A stretch of 49,756 bases of DNA from Plesiocystis pacifica SIR-1 (GCF_000170895.1 NZ_ABCS01000075.1:1-49756); one strand, 5' to 3'. Positions 25,905 to 34,867 are shown, numbered from the stretch's first letter. Numbers and translations are program-made. Notes: generated by a model from the sequence alone, not told the origin.

Positions 25905-28103
25905 ATGACGACCCCGAGCAAGTGCCCCTTCCACGCCGCCTCCGCCCACACCACCCACGAGGCCCAGTCCAACCGCCAGTGGTGGCCCGAGGGCCTCAAC
26001 CTGTCGATCCTCGCCCAAAACGGCCCGCAGACGAACCCCATGGGCGCGGACTTCGACTACGCCCAGGCCTTCGAGAGCCTCGACCTCGACGCGGTGGTGG
26101 CCGACCTGCACGCGCTGATGACCGACTCCCAGGACTGGTGGCCGGCGGACTACGGCCACTACGGGCCCTTCTTCATCCGCATGGCCTGGCACAGCGCGGG
26201 CACCTACCGGATCCACGACGGGCGCGGCGGGGCGGCGGCGGGGACGCTGCGCTTCGCCCCGCTCAACAGCTGGCCGGACAACGGCAACCTCGACAAGGCG
26301 CGGCGGCTGCTGTGGCCGATCAAGCGCAAGTACGGGCGCAAGATCTCGTGGGCCGACCTGATGATCCTGACGGGCAACGTCGCCCTCGAGTCCATGGGCT
26401 TCGAGACCCTGGGCTTCGCCGGCGGGCGCGAGGACGTGTGGGAGCCGGAGCTCGACATCGACTGGGGTCCGGAGACGCAGTGGCTCGGGGACGCGCGCTA
26501 CAGCGGCGAGCGGGACCTGGCCAAGCCCCTGGGCGCGGTCCAGATGGGGCTGATCTACGTCAACCCGGAGGGGCCCAACGGCGACCCGGATCCGCTGGCG
26601 GCGGCTCGGGACATCCGCGAGACCTTCGCGCGCATGGCCATGAACGACGAGGAGACCGTGGCGCTGATCGCCGGCGGGCACACCTTTGGCAAGACCCACG
26701 GCGCGGCCGATCCCGACGCGCACGTCGGGCGGGAGCCCGAAGCCGCCGCCATGGAGGCCCAGGGCTTTGGCTGGGCCAACAGCTACGGCTCTGGCAAGGG
26801 CGTGGACACGATCACCAGCGGGCTCGAGGGCGCGTGGACGACCGAGCCCGCCAAGTGGGACCACAACTTCTTCGAGAACCTGTTTGGCTACGAGTGGGAG
26901 CTGACCCGGAGCCCGGCGGGGGCGCAGCAGTGGACGCCCAAGGACGGCGCCGGCGCGGGCACGGTGCCCGACGCCCATGACCCGGATCGCACGCACGCGC
27001 CGATGATGGCGACCACGGACCTGGCCCTGCGCTTCGACCCGATCTACGAGCCCATCGCGCGCCGCTTCTACGAGCACCCCGAGCAGTTCGCCGAGGCCTT
27101 CGCCCGGGCCTGGTTCAAGCTCACCCACCGCGACATGGGCCCGGTCTCGCGCTACCTCGGGCCGAAGGTCCCCGCGGCGGTGCAGCTGTGGCAGGACCCG
27201 ATCCCCGCGGCGGACTACGAGGCCATCGCGGCCGAGGACGTCGCTGCGCTCGAAGCCGCGATCCGCGACTCGGGGCTGACGGTGGCGCAGCTGGTGCGCA
27301 CCGCGTGGGCGTCGGCGTCGAGCTTTCGCGGCACGGACAAGCGCGGGGGGGCCAACGGCGGGCGCCTGCGCCTCGAGCCGCAGCGCAGCTGGGCGGCGAA
27401 CGAGCCCGAGGCCCTCGGCGAGGTGCTGAGCGTGCTCGAGGGGATCCAGCGCGCCTTCAACGAGGGGCAGGGCGGGGCCAAGAAGGTGTCGATGGCGGAC
27501 CTCATCGTGCTCGGCGGCAACGTCGGGGTGGAGCAGGCCGCGGCCGCGGGCGGGCACAGCCTCGAGCTGCCCTTCACCCCCGGGCGCACCGACGCGAGCC
27601 AGGACCAGACCGACGTCGAGTCCTTCGCCGTGCTCGAGCCTCGGGCCGACGGCTTCCGCAACTACGCGAGCGCCGGCACCGAGGCCGTCGCCGAGCGCCT
27701 GCTCCTCGACAAGGCCCACCTGCTGACCCTGAGCGCGCCCGAGATGACCGCGCTCGTCGGCGGCATGCGGGCCCTCGGGGCGACCCACGGCGGCTCGAAG
27801 CAGGGTGTGCTGAGCTCACGGCCGGGGGTGCTGAGCCACGACTTCTTCGTCAACTTGCTCGACATGTCGACGCAGTGGAGCCCGGTCCCGGCCGAGCAGG
27901 GCGGGGGCTACGTCGGCCGCGACCGCGCGAGCGGTGCTCAGCGCTGGACGGCCAGCCGCGCAGACCTGGTGTTCGGCTCGAACTCCCAGCTGCGCGCGCT
28001 CGCGGAGGTCTACGCCTGCGACGACGGCGACGCCAAGCTCGTCGAGGACTTCGCCGCGGCGTGGACGAAGGTCATGAACCTCGACCGCTTCGACCTGCGC
28101 TGA
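25905..28103 (+). CDS. katG: Catalase-peroxidase KatG
   Basis: A 732-aa bifunctional haem catalase-peroxidase from ATG 25905. The distal site is Arg92-Trp95-His96 (RMAWHSAGTYR). The Met-Tyr-Trp crosslink residues are Trp95, Tyr218 (GLIYVNPEG) and Met244 (TFARMAMND). The proximal haem His259 is in GGHTFGKTHG. Offsets from the M. tuberculosis numbering are a constant 11-12 residues. Both the N-terminal active domain and the inactive C-terminal duplicate domain are complete. Expected to be OxyR-activated. Confidence 0.97.
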   Translation: MTTPSKCPFHAASAHTTHEAQSNRQWWPEGLNLSILAQNGPQTNPMGADFDYAQAFESLDLDAVVADLHALMTDSQDWWPADYGHYGPFFIRMAWHSAGTYRIHDGRGGAAAGTLRFAPLNSWPDNGNLDKARRLLWPIKRKYGRKISWADLMILTGNVALESMGFETLGFAGGREDVWEPELDIDWGPETQWLGDARYSGERDLAKPLGAVQMGLIYVNPEGPNGDPDPLAAARDIRETFARMAMNDEETVALIAGGHTFGKTHGAADPDAHVGREPEAAAMEAQGFGWANSYGSGKGVDTITSGLEGAWTTEPAKWDHNFFENLFGYEWELTRSPAGAQQWTPKDGAGAGTVPDAHDPDRTHAPMMATTDLALRFDPIYEPIARRFYEHPEQFAEAFARAWFKLTHRDMGPVSRYLGPKVPAAVQLWQDPIPAADYEAIAAEDVAALEAAIRDSGLTVAQLVRTAWASASSFRGTDKRGGANGGRLRLEPQRSWAANEPEALGEVLSVLEGIQRAFNEGQGGAKKVSMADLIVLGGNVGVEQAAAAGGHSLELPFTPGRTDASQDQTDVESFAVLEPRADGFRNYASAGTEAVAERLLLDKAHLLTLSAPEMTALVGGMRALGATHGGSKQGVLSSRPGVLSHDFFVNLLDMSTQWSPVPAEQGGGYVGRDRASGAQRWTASRADLVFGSNSQLRALAEVYACDDGDAKLVEDFAAAWTKVMNLDRFDLR

Positions 28104-28160
28104 GCGAGTCGCCTCAGCCCGAGGAAGAGCGTGCGGCCGGGGACGGTCGCGCGCTCTTCA

Positions 28161-28203
28161 AGTGTTGGCCGTGGACGACGCCACGCCCTCGACGGCCAAC
28201 ACT
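28161..28203. other. Perfect 12-bp stem-loop downstream of katG
   Basis: AGTGTTGGCCGT (28161-28172) pairs with ACGGCCAACACT (28192-28203) around a 19-nt loop. The loop overlaps a 21-base sequence (28170-28190) repeated exactly at 43616-43636. It could be a katG terminator, but there is no T-run. Confidence 0.85.
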
Positions 28204-28213
28204 GTCGAGGAAT

Positions 28214-28337
28214 CCACGCCCCCGCTCGCGGGGGCGACCACGAGCCCTCTCAAAGGCACGAACTCCATTGCCCCACGACCCAAGCGGAGGAGCGGACAGC
28301 GACGAAGCGCCCCCGGTCCCGCGACCTCTGCGGGGGC
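28214..28337 (+). repeat. Two-hairpin dispersed element, copy B
   Basis: Hairpin 1 is CGCCCCCG-CTCG-CGGGGGCG (28217-28236). The middle contains GGCACGAAC, CCATTG and GGAGGAGCGG. Hairpin 2 is GCCCCCG/CGGGGGC (28309-28315 and 28331-28337). It has the same orientation as copy A, with hairpin-to-hairpin distance 72 nt versus 71 nt in copy A. The 3' end runs to within 11 bp of the FHA-regulator stop. Confidence 0.85.
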
Positions 28338-28347
28338 AAAGCAGCAC

Positions 28348-29703
28348 TCACTGCACGGTGGCGTAGGCGTCGGGCTCGATCTCGAAGCGCTCGATCCACC
28401 GGTGGATCTCCTTGAGATCCCGACGCAGCGCCCGCGCCACCTCGCCCGTGTCGCCGCCCGTGCGCGCGAGCTCGCTGACCAGCTTGGCCCGGAGCTCGCT
28501 GACGCTCTCGGGGCTCTGCGGCATGTCCCGGCGGCTGGCGATGATGTCGTCGAGCAGGTCCCGGGAGATCTCGCCGCCGGTGCCCGCGAGGATCGAGGCC
28601 GTGGCCAGGGTCTGGTGGAGCTCGCGGACGTTGAACGGCCAGCTGTGGCTGAGGATGCGCCGGAAGGCTCGGGTGGCGATGCGCACCTGGCCGTTGGCGC
28701 GGCTCGTGGACGCCACGCGGGTCAGCACGCCCAGGTCCTCCCGGCGGCGGCGCAGCGGGGGCAAGGTCGCGGCGAAGCCGGCCAGACGCGAGTAGAGGTC
28801 GGGGCGGAACTTGCCGGCCTCGACCAGCGCCCGGATGTCGTGGAGGGTCGAGCAGATCACCCGGACGTCGAAGGTGCGCGGGGTCTGGCCGCCGACGCGC
28901 TGGACCCGGCCCTCGGCCAGGGCGGCGTGCAGCTTGGTCTGGGCCACGGGGGAGAGCTCGCCGAGCTCGTCGAAAAAGAGCGTGCCGCCGTCGGCCTGCT
29001 CGAAGATGCCGGGGCGATCCTCGTCGGCGCTGCCGAACAGGATCGAGTCGATGCGCTGGTCGGAGAGCGCGGCGAGGTTGGTGGCCAGGAAGGGCCCCTC
29101 GCGCTTGCTCAGCCGGTGCACGGCCCGCGCGGTGATCTCCTTGCCGGTGCCCGTCTCCCCGTGCAGCAGCAAGGGCACGTCGCTCTCGGCGAGGCGCAAG
29201 AGCGTGCGGTGGATGCTGCACAAGTTCGGGTTCGAGGTCCCCGAGGGGTCGACGATCTGGATGTGCTCCGGTGCCAGGTCGGCGTGCACGACCTCGCGGA
29301 TCATCCAAAAGGAGCGGCCGACCTCGAACACCTGGCCCGGCAACAGCCGCGCCATGCCGGGGATGGCCTGGCGCTCGATGTGCGTGCCGTTGCGGCTGTC
29401 GAGGTCGCACAGGTCGAACTCGAGGCCGCTGGCGGACCGGACGATGCGCAGCTCGGCGTGGCGTCCGCTGATCCACCCGAGGGGGATGCGGATCGACAGG
29501 TCGTCACCCTTGCGCTCGTGGCGGAGCTTGTCGCCGCTGATCCGCCCAAAGCGGATGCGGTTGAGCTCGTCCAGGCTCCACACCTGGCCCGCCTCGGCGA
29601 AGTCGTTCTCGCTCGAGCCGATATAGATCAACCACGCGTGGCTTGGTCCACGACCCATCGTGGGCGAGTCGTCGGAGAGCGTCTCTTCGGGGATCAAATC
29701 CAT
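28348..29703 (-). CDS. FHA-AAA+ transcriptional regulator lacking GAFTGA
   Basis: A 451-aa protein. The N-terminal FHA domain (about 45-135) has ISGRHAEL and DLDSRNGT, which recognise phosphothreonine. The central AAA+ domain has Walker A GETGTGKE, Walker B GGTLFFDELGEL and the R-finger region. The segment between them reads SILFGSADEDRPGIFEQ: the GAFTGA loop that contacts sigma-54 in normal enhancer-binding proteins is missing. The C-terminus (DTGEVARALRRDLKEIHRWI) resembles a Fis-like helix-turn-helix. Myxobacteria carry many FHA-type regulators, normally paired with Ser/Thr kinases. This one may act independently of sigma-54. ATG 29658 is an alternative start. Confidence 0.88.
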   Translation of the reverse strand: MDLIPEETLSDDSPTMGRGPSHAWLIYIGSSENDFAEAGQVWSLDELNRIRFGRISGDKLRHERKGDDLSIRIPLGWISGRHAELRIVRSASGLEFDLCDLDSRNGTHIERQAIPGMARLLPGQVFEVGRSFWMIREVVHADLAPEHIQIVDPSGTSNPNLCSIHRTLLRLAESDVPLLLHGETGTGKEITARAVHRLSKREGPFLATNLAALSDQRIDSILFGSADEDRPGIFEQADGGTLFFDELGELSPVAQTKLHAALAEGRVQRVGGQTPRTFDVRVICSTLHDIRALVEAGKFRPDLYSRLAGFAATLPPLRRRREDLGVLTRVASTSRANGQVRIATRAFRRILSHSWPFNVRELHQTLATASILAGTGGEISRDLLDDIIASRRDMPQSPESVSELRAKLVSELARTGGDTGEVARALRRDLKEIHRWIERFEIEPDAYATVQ

Positions 29704-29968
29704 CGGAAAGGTAGGGGCGCGAGCCGAAGCATCTTACCCCCTTCTGTGCGGATCATGGCCGATAAAGCAGGATCCCATCACTCGCGATCTTGCGCCAGGG
29801 GCGCGAGGTTGGCTCGATCACAGTTCGACTTTCGTGCAGGCGGATCCGTTCCGACCTGACTGTACTCACGGACTCCAGAGCGCTGGCGCCGAAGCCTTTC
29901 ACCTGGACTTTCGCGCAACTGCACGCCCGAAGTGAGGGGGTCCGGCGGGGTATAGTCCGCGCCGGCCA

Positions 29969-31018
29969 ATGCCCTTGCAAAACACGAGCTTCCTCGACGC
30001 CTGCCGTGGGCAGCGACCTGCCCGAACTCCCGTCTGGCTCATGCGCCAGGCTGGGCGCTACCTCCCGGAGTACCGGGCGATCCGCTCGAAGGTGTCCTTC
30101 CTCGAGCTGTGCCGGACCCCCGAGCTGGCGGCGGAGGTGACCCTCCAACCGATCGACCGCCTCGACGTCGACGCGGCGATCTTGTTCTCGGACATCCTCG
30201 TGGTCTTCGACGCCATGGACGTGGCCGTCGAGTTCAAGCCGGGGCCGCAGCTGCCCTCGCCGGTGCGGACCCGGGCCGACGTCGAGGGCCTGCGCTGGGG
30301 CGAGCCCGTGGGCGAGCTCGAGTACGTGATGAACGCGGTGCGGGCGTGCAAGAAGGCCCTCGCCGATCGCGTGCCGCTGATCGGCTTTTGCGGGGCTCCG
30401 TTCACGACCTGCAGCTACCTCATCGAGGGCGGGGGCAGCCGCGACTTCCTCGAGGTCAAAAAATTGTTGTTCACCGAGCCGGCGCTGTTCCGCTCGCTGA
30501 TGGCGAACATGAGCGACCTGCTCGCGCGCTACCTCATCGGGCAGATCGACGCTGGCGTCGACGCGGTCCAGATCTTCGACAGCTGGGCCGGCGCGCTGGG
30601 TCCCCGGGACTACATCGAGCACGTCCTGCCGCACACCCGGACCCTGGTCGAGCGGGTCCAGGCCCACATCCCCGAGGGCCGCGACCAGCCCGTGCCGGTG
30701 ATCCTGTTCGCGCGCGGCAACATGAACATCCTCGGCGCGACGGCGCAGGTGCCCGCGGACGTGGTCGGCGTCGACTGGAGCATCGGCATGGACCAGGCCA
30801 TCGAGATCGTCGGCAGCGATCGCGTGGTCCAGGGCAACCTCGACCCCGGGGTGTTGCTGGGCTCGCCGGAGCTGATCCGCGACCGGGTCCGCGACGTCCT
30901 GCGCGAGGCCGCCGGGGCCAAGGCGCACATCTTCAACCTCGGCCACGGCATCTCGCGGGTGACCAACCCCGACCACGCCAAGGCCATGGTCGACGCGGTC
31001 CACGAGGGTCTGGGATGA
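29969..31018 (+). CDS. hemE: Uroporphyrinogen decarboxylase HemE
   Basis: A 349-aa cytosolic enzyme that decarboxylates uroporphyrinogen III to coproporphyrinogen III in haem synthesis. Signature 1, PVWLMRQAGRYLPEYR, and signature 2, GFCGAPFTTCSYLIEGG, are intact, and the C-terminal FNLGHGI is present. A TATAGT -10-like box at 29951-29956 would give a very short leader. The preceding 265 bp hold nothing else recognisable. The stop overlaps the ATG of the thioredoxin-like gene (ATGA), so they are coupled. Confidence 0.97.
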   Translation: MPLQNTSFLDACRGQRPARTPVWLMRQAGRYLPEYRAIRSKVSFLELCRTPELAAEVTLQPIDRLDVDAAILFSDILVVFDAMDVAVEFKPGPQLPSPVRTRADVEGLRWGEPVGELEYVMNAVRACKKALADRVPLIGFCGAPFTTCSYLIEGGGSRDFLEVKKLLFTEPALFRSLMANMSDLLARYLIGQIDAGVDAVQIFDSWAGALGPRDYIEHVLPHTRTLVERVQAHIPEGRDQPVPVILFARGNMNILGATAQVPADVVGVDWSIGMDQAIEIVGSDRVVQGNLDPGVLLGSPELIRDRVRDVLREAAGAKAHIFNLGHGISRVTNPDHAKAMVDAVHEGLG

Positions 31019-31590
31019 AGGTCACCCGGACCCTGGCCGTGCCGCTCGGGTTCGGGCTGCTGGTCTGTGCCCTCGCCTGTCGGCCCGACCCGGGGACGAG
31101 TGTCGATCCCGACACGGCCGAGGGGGGCACCGACGCGGCCGAGGTTCTCCCCGCGATCATCCCGGACGAGCCCGCCAACAAGGGCGAGGGCGATCCCCTG
31201 GTAGCGACCATCCCGCTGGCGACGGGCGAGACCCTCGAGCTCGAGAGCTTGCGCGGCCGGCCGGTGCTGCTCGAGATCTCGGCGAGCTGGGAGGTGGGCT
31301 GGGACGAGGCCCACGCCTTCTACGCCGAGCTCGCCGCGGCCCACCCCGAGCTCGCGGTGATCGTGGTCGCGGCCGAGCTCGAAGATCGGGCCTTGCTCGA
31401 GCTCCCCGATGGGCTCGCCCGGGGCTGGGACCCCGCCGGCGCCCTCGCGGCCAAGCTGACCGTGGCGACCTTCCCGACCATGTTCGTCCTCGACCGCGAC
31501 GGCCGGATCACCCGGGTCGTCAACGGCTGGGACGAGAGCGTGCAGGCCGAGCTGAGCGACGCCGTCACGGCCCTCGCCCCGGGCGGCTGA
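31015..31590 (+). CDS. Thioredoxin-fold lipoprotein without CxxC
   Basis: A 191-aa protein from ATG 31015. Lipobox ALAC gives a predicted acylated Cys22. The mature part has a TlpA/AhpC-TSA-like fold: LESLRGRPVLLEISASWEVG, then VATFPTMFVLDRDGRI with the cis-Pro of the fold. At the active site the usual WCxxC is replaced by SWEVGWDEA, so no redox cysteine pair exists. It is coupled to hemE, suggesting a periplasmic haem or chaperone-like role, but that is inference. Confidence 0.85.
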   Translation: MKVTRTLAVPLGFGLLVCALACRPDPGTSVDPDTAEGGTDAAEVLPAIIPDEPANKGEGDPLVATIPLATGETLELESLRGRPVLLEISASWEVGWDEAHAFYAELAAAHPELAVIVVAAELEDRALLELPDGLARGWDPAGALAAKLTVATFPTMFVLDRDGRITRVVNGWDESVQAELSDAVTALAPGG

Positions 31591-31597
31591 GGTTCGC

Positions 31598-32800
31598 CTA
31601 AATCCGGCGAGTCTCGGCCAGGTAGGGGCCGAGGGCGAGCAAGCCCGGGAGGTCGCGGATGTCTCCGTCGAGGCGCGCGATGATCAGCTGGAGCGCGGAC
31701 TCCGGGAGGTCGCTGCCGAGCTTGCGGACCGCCTCGAGGGCGCGGTGGTTGGCGTTGGCCGCCTCGGTCCGGACCACCCGCAGCCCCTCGAGCAGGTCGC
31801 GGATCTGCTCGCGGTCGAGGTGGTCGAGCTCGCCGTGGAACATGCGCTCGAGGGCGGCCGCGCGGTCGAGCTTGCCGGGGTCGGTGATGATCGCCAGCGG
31901 GGCGTCGTGGGCCAGGCGCTCGTAGCTGCGGTTGTAGATCACCACGTCGATGTCGACCCCGCGGCTGCGCACGCCCTGGGCGAGGGCCTGGGCGTCCATC
32001 ATGTGGGTCGCGTCGGCGGAGCTGACCAGGGCGAAGCTGGTGTCCTCGGCGCGGAGGATCGACTGGATCGCCGAGGCGCGCTCGCGGAAGCCCTCGCGCA
32101 TGCCGTAGAAGGCCTCGAAAAAGGCGATGGTCTCGTCGGCGAGGTCCTTGCCGACGATGACTTGAAAGAGCTTGGTCGCCGCGGCGCCGGAGCTGGCCAT
32201 CAAGCGCGCGCGCCAGCCCCCGGAGCGGCCCTTGCCCTTGCCCTGGCCCACGAACCACTTGACCACGCCCTCGTCGAGGAAGGTCGCCAGGCGCGAGGGC
32301 GCGTCGAGGATGTCGAGGGCGTTGCGGGCCGGGGGCGTGTCGAGGATGACCAGGTCGTACTCGCCCGAGCTCATCACCTCGTAGAGCCGCTCCATCGCCA
32401 GGTAGGCGTGGCTGCGGGAGAGGGTGCCGGCCATGGCTCGGTAGACCCGGTTGCGCAGGACCTTGTCGCGGGTCTCCTCGTCGGGCGCGACCCGGGCCAT
32501 GAGCGAGTCCATGCTCGCGGCGTTGTCGAACATGGCCGCGTGCAGGGTGCCGGGGATCTCGACGCCGTGCTCGGCGCCCAGATCCTCCACGGGCACCTCG
32601 CGGATGCGGTCGTCGAGGTGGGTCAGGCCGAGGGCGTCGGCGAGGCGCTTGGCCGGGTCAATGGTCAGCACCAAAGTGCGCAGGCCGAGCTGGGCCGCGC
32701 GCAGGGCGATGGCCGCGGACACGGTGGTCTTGCCGACGCCGCCGGGGCCGATCGCGACCAGCAGCTTCTGGCGTTGAATGAGCTCGTCGATGCCGCTCAT
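31598..32800 (-). CDS. ArsA/Get3-like ATPase, second subunit (no signature lysine)
   Basis: A 400-aa P-loop ATPase of the ArsA/Get3 family, from ATG 32800. The Walker A loop at 18-26 reads GPGGVGKTT, with Pro19 at the position of the deviant-Walker signature lysine. Switch regions TIDPAKRLADALG and VILDTPPARNALD are present. It overlaps the preceding ATPase gene by four bases (ATGA). Actinobacteria have a similar paired operon (Rv3679-Rv3680 type, described as Get3-like heterodimers), and I infer that these two also form a complex. No arsenic genes are nearby. Confidence 0.88.
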   Translation of the reverse strand: MSGIDELIQRQKLLVAIGPGGVGKTTVSAAIALRAAQLGLRTLVLTIDPAKRLADALGLTHLDDRIREVPVEDLGAEHGVEIPGTLHAAMFDNAASMDSLMARVAPDEETRDKVLRNRVYRAMAGTLSRSHAYLAMERLYEVMSSGEYDLVILDTPPARNALDILDAPSRLATFLDEGVVKWFVGQGKGKGRSGGWRARLMASSGAAATKLFQVIVGKDLADETIAFFEAFYGMREGFRERASAIQSILRAEDTSFALVSSADATHMMDAQALAQGVRSRGVDIDVVIYNRSYERLAHDAPLAIITDPGKLDRAAALERMFHGELDHLDREQIRDLLEGLRVVRTEAANANHRALEAVRKLGSDLPESALQLIIARLDGDIRDLPGLLALGPYLAETRRI

Positions 32801-33798
32801 CGCCGCATCCTCCGGGCGTGGGAGGTGTTCGCGTCTTCGGCCGAGCGGTCCTCGAGCTGCTCGATGGCCGAGCGGCCGAGGGAGGCGATGGCCTCGGGGT
32901 CGAGCTCGCGGCTGGTGATCAGCGGGAGCTCGACGATCGGCATGGTGATCGCGCGTCGCAGCCGGTTGATCTGCGCGCGGGCGTTGGCCTGGTAGCGCAT
33001 CGCTCGGCGGGCGAGGGTCACCTCGTCGACGAGCGGCCCGATGTTGGCCCGCTTGGCCCGGCTCTGGACGCGGTCGAGGAGCCCGGCCTGGCCCGGGGTC
33101 AGCGGGCGCTCGGGGACCTGGTTGATGAACAGCGCGCCGAGGGCCACTTTGTGGTGCTCGCGGAGCTTTTGGTAGAGCTCGAAGGTCTCCTGGGCCGGGA
33201 GCTCGCGGGGCAGGGTGACCAGGCTCAGCACGGTCCGGCGCGGATCGGCGAGCAAGCTGGAGAAGCCGTCGATGAGCCGGCGCATGGGCCCGTCGCCGAT
33301 CAGCCCGGTCATGACCTCGGGGACGTTGAGCAGCATCAGCGCGTGGCCGGTCGCGTCGAGGTCGACGAGGATCGGGTCCCAGCGCGGCTTGCCGCCCTCG
33401 CGCTCGGCCTCGAGGGCGCTGAGCTTGTTGAGGGTCGCGACCTCGGCGACCGAGGGCGCGGCCTGAAAGAACTTTTGCAGGGTCTTGTTGCGCATGATGG
33501 TGCGCGCGACCCTCTTGACCGGGATGTGCTGCTCGAAGTAGTCGGCCAGCGCCGACTCGAAGTCGAGGTTCATGGCCCACACGCCGTCGGTGACCTGCGA
33601 GGGCTCGTAGGCGATGCTCCGGTTGGCGAACAGGCCCTCCATGGACGCGCGGTGACCCAGCTCGACGATGAGCGGGCGCCGGCCTCGACGGGCTGCCTCG
33701 ACGGCCGTCGCGGCGACGACCGTGGTCTTGCCGACGCCGCCTTTGCCGGTGAACATCAGCAGGCGGCGGTCGAGGAGGGCTGGGCTCGTCGCGGTCAC
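32797..33798 (-). CDS. ArsA/Get3-like ATPase, first subunit (signature lysine present)
   Basis: A 333-aa paralogue from GTG 33798. The Walker A loop at 18-26 reads GKGGVGKTT with signature Lys19. VELGHRASMEGLF replaces the usual STDPAH-type switch. The long 5' open frame up to 33984 is low-complexity and is not used. It is upstream of and coupled to the second ATPase. The pair is divergent from the UbiA-type prenyltransferase, so all three may share a promoter region at 33799-33931. Confidence 0.87.
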   Translation of the reverse strand: MTATSPALLDRRLLMFTGKGGVGKTTVVAATAVEAARRGRRPLIVELGHRASMEGLFANRSIAYEPSQVTDGVWAMNLDFESALADYFEQHIPVKRVARTIMRNKTLQKFFQAAPSVAEVATLNKLSALEAEREGGKPRWDPILVDLDATGHALMLLNVPEVMTGLIGDGPMRRLIDGFSSLLADPRRTVLSLVTLPRELPAQETFELYQKLREHHKVALGALFINQVPERPLTPGQAGLLDRVQSRAKRANIGPLVDEVTLARRAMRYQANARAQINRLRRAITMPIVELPLITSRELDPEAIASLGRSAIEQLEDRSAEDANTSHARRMRR

Positions 33799-33931
33799 GG
33801 TGACGGACGCCTGCGTAACCCAGCCCACCCCCAAACACAACTGCCTGCGCCAAGGGGTCCCAGGGCGCCCAGGAGGGGAGGGGGGCTCCCCCGGGCTGGA
33901 GCGGCGCGGACCCGGTGCTACCTTGGCCGCG

Positions 33932-34867
33932 ATGCACGCCCGCTCCCCGTGGATACAGGCGGCCCGTCCGCTCGCCGCCGCCAACGTGCTCGTGCCCCTG
34001 CTGCTCGGTCAGGCCCTGGCCTTCGCGGCCCACGGCCGCTTCTCGTGGACGGCCTTCGCCGCCATTCAGCTGTTCGGTTTTTTTGACCAGCTGTTCATCG
34101 TGTTCGCCAACGACTTCGCGGACCAGGAGGCGGACGCGCTCAACGACAGCCCGACCTTCGTCAGCGGCGGCTCGCGGGTGATCCAAGAGGGGCTGATCCC
34201 GCCCGCGGCCCTGCGCGCGGGGGCGTGGGTGATGCTCGGCGCCCAGATGGCGATTGCGCTCGCCCTGGCGCTGGGGCGGGGCCTGTGGTGGATGCCGGTG
34301 CTCGTGCTGCTCGGCGCGGCCTTGCTGTGGGCCTACAGCTACCCGCCCTTGCGCCTGTCCTACCGCGGCTACGGCGAGACCCTCCAGGGCCTGGGCGTCG
34401 GCGTGCTGTTGCCGGTGATCGGCTTCTACGCCCAGGCCGGCTCCTTCGAGGGCATCCCGCTGCTGGGCCTGATCCCTTGCTTCGTGCTCGGCTACGTCGG
34501 CAACTTGCTCACCTCGCTGCCCGACTACGCGGCGGACAAGGCCGCGGCCAAGCTCAGCTACGCCGTGCGCGTGGGGCAGTACGAGGCGCGCCGGCACAGC
34601 CTCGAGCTGCTCGTGCTGTCGAGCGTGTTCGGCTTCCTGGTCGTCCCCGGCTTGCCGGTCTGGGGCCTCGCGCCGGTCATCGTCGCCCCGCTGATCCCCG
34701 TGTACTTCGCCCTGCGCCTGCTCGGCTCCGCCGACGCGGCCAACCAGGGGGAGTGCCTGCGCTTCGTGATCCTGGCCGCGAGCGCCTCGAACCTGGCCAT
34801 GCTCGGCTGGATCCTCGCGTCGCTGATCCAAGGTTGGCTTCAGGCCGCGCCCGTGGGCCTCGTGTAG
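33932..34867 (+). CDS. UbiA-family prenyltransferase (MenA-like)
   Basis: A 311-aa integral membrane prenyltransferase with eight or nine hydrophobic helices. The two aspartate motifs are clear: NDFADQEAD (Asn60-Asp68) and LPDYAADKAAAK (Asp198 and Asp202). The overall pattern is closest to 1,4-dihydroxy-2-naphthoate polyprenyltransferase of menaquinone synthesis, but other UbiA aromatic acceptors cannot be excluded. No other men genes are in the window. Divergent from the ArsA-like pair. Confidence 0.85.
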   Translation: MHARSPWIQAARPLAAANVLVPLLLGQALAFAAHGRFSWTAFAAIQLFGFFDQLFIVFANDFADQEADALNDSPTFVSGGSRVIQEGLIPPAALRAGAWVMLGAQMAIALALALGRGLWWMPVLVLLGAALLWAYSYPPLRLSYRGYGETLQGLGVGVLLPVIGFYAQAGSFEGIPLLGLIPCFVLGYVGNLLTSLPDYAADKAAAKLSYAVRVGQYEARRHSLELLVLSSVFGFLVVPGLPVWGLAPVIVAPLIPVYFALRLLGSADAANQGECLRFVILAASASNLAMLGWILASLIQGWLQAAPVGLV

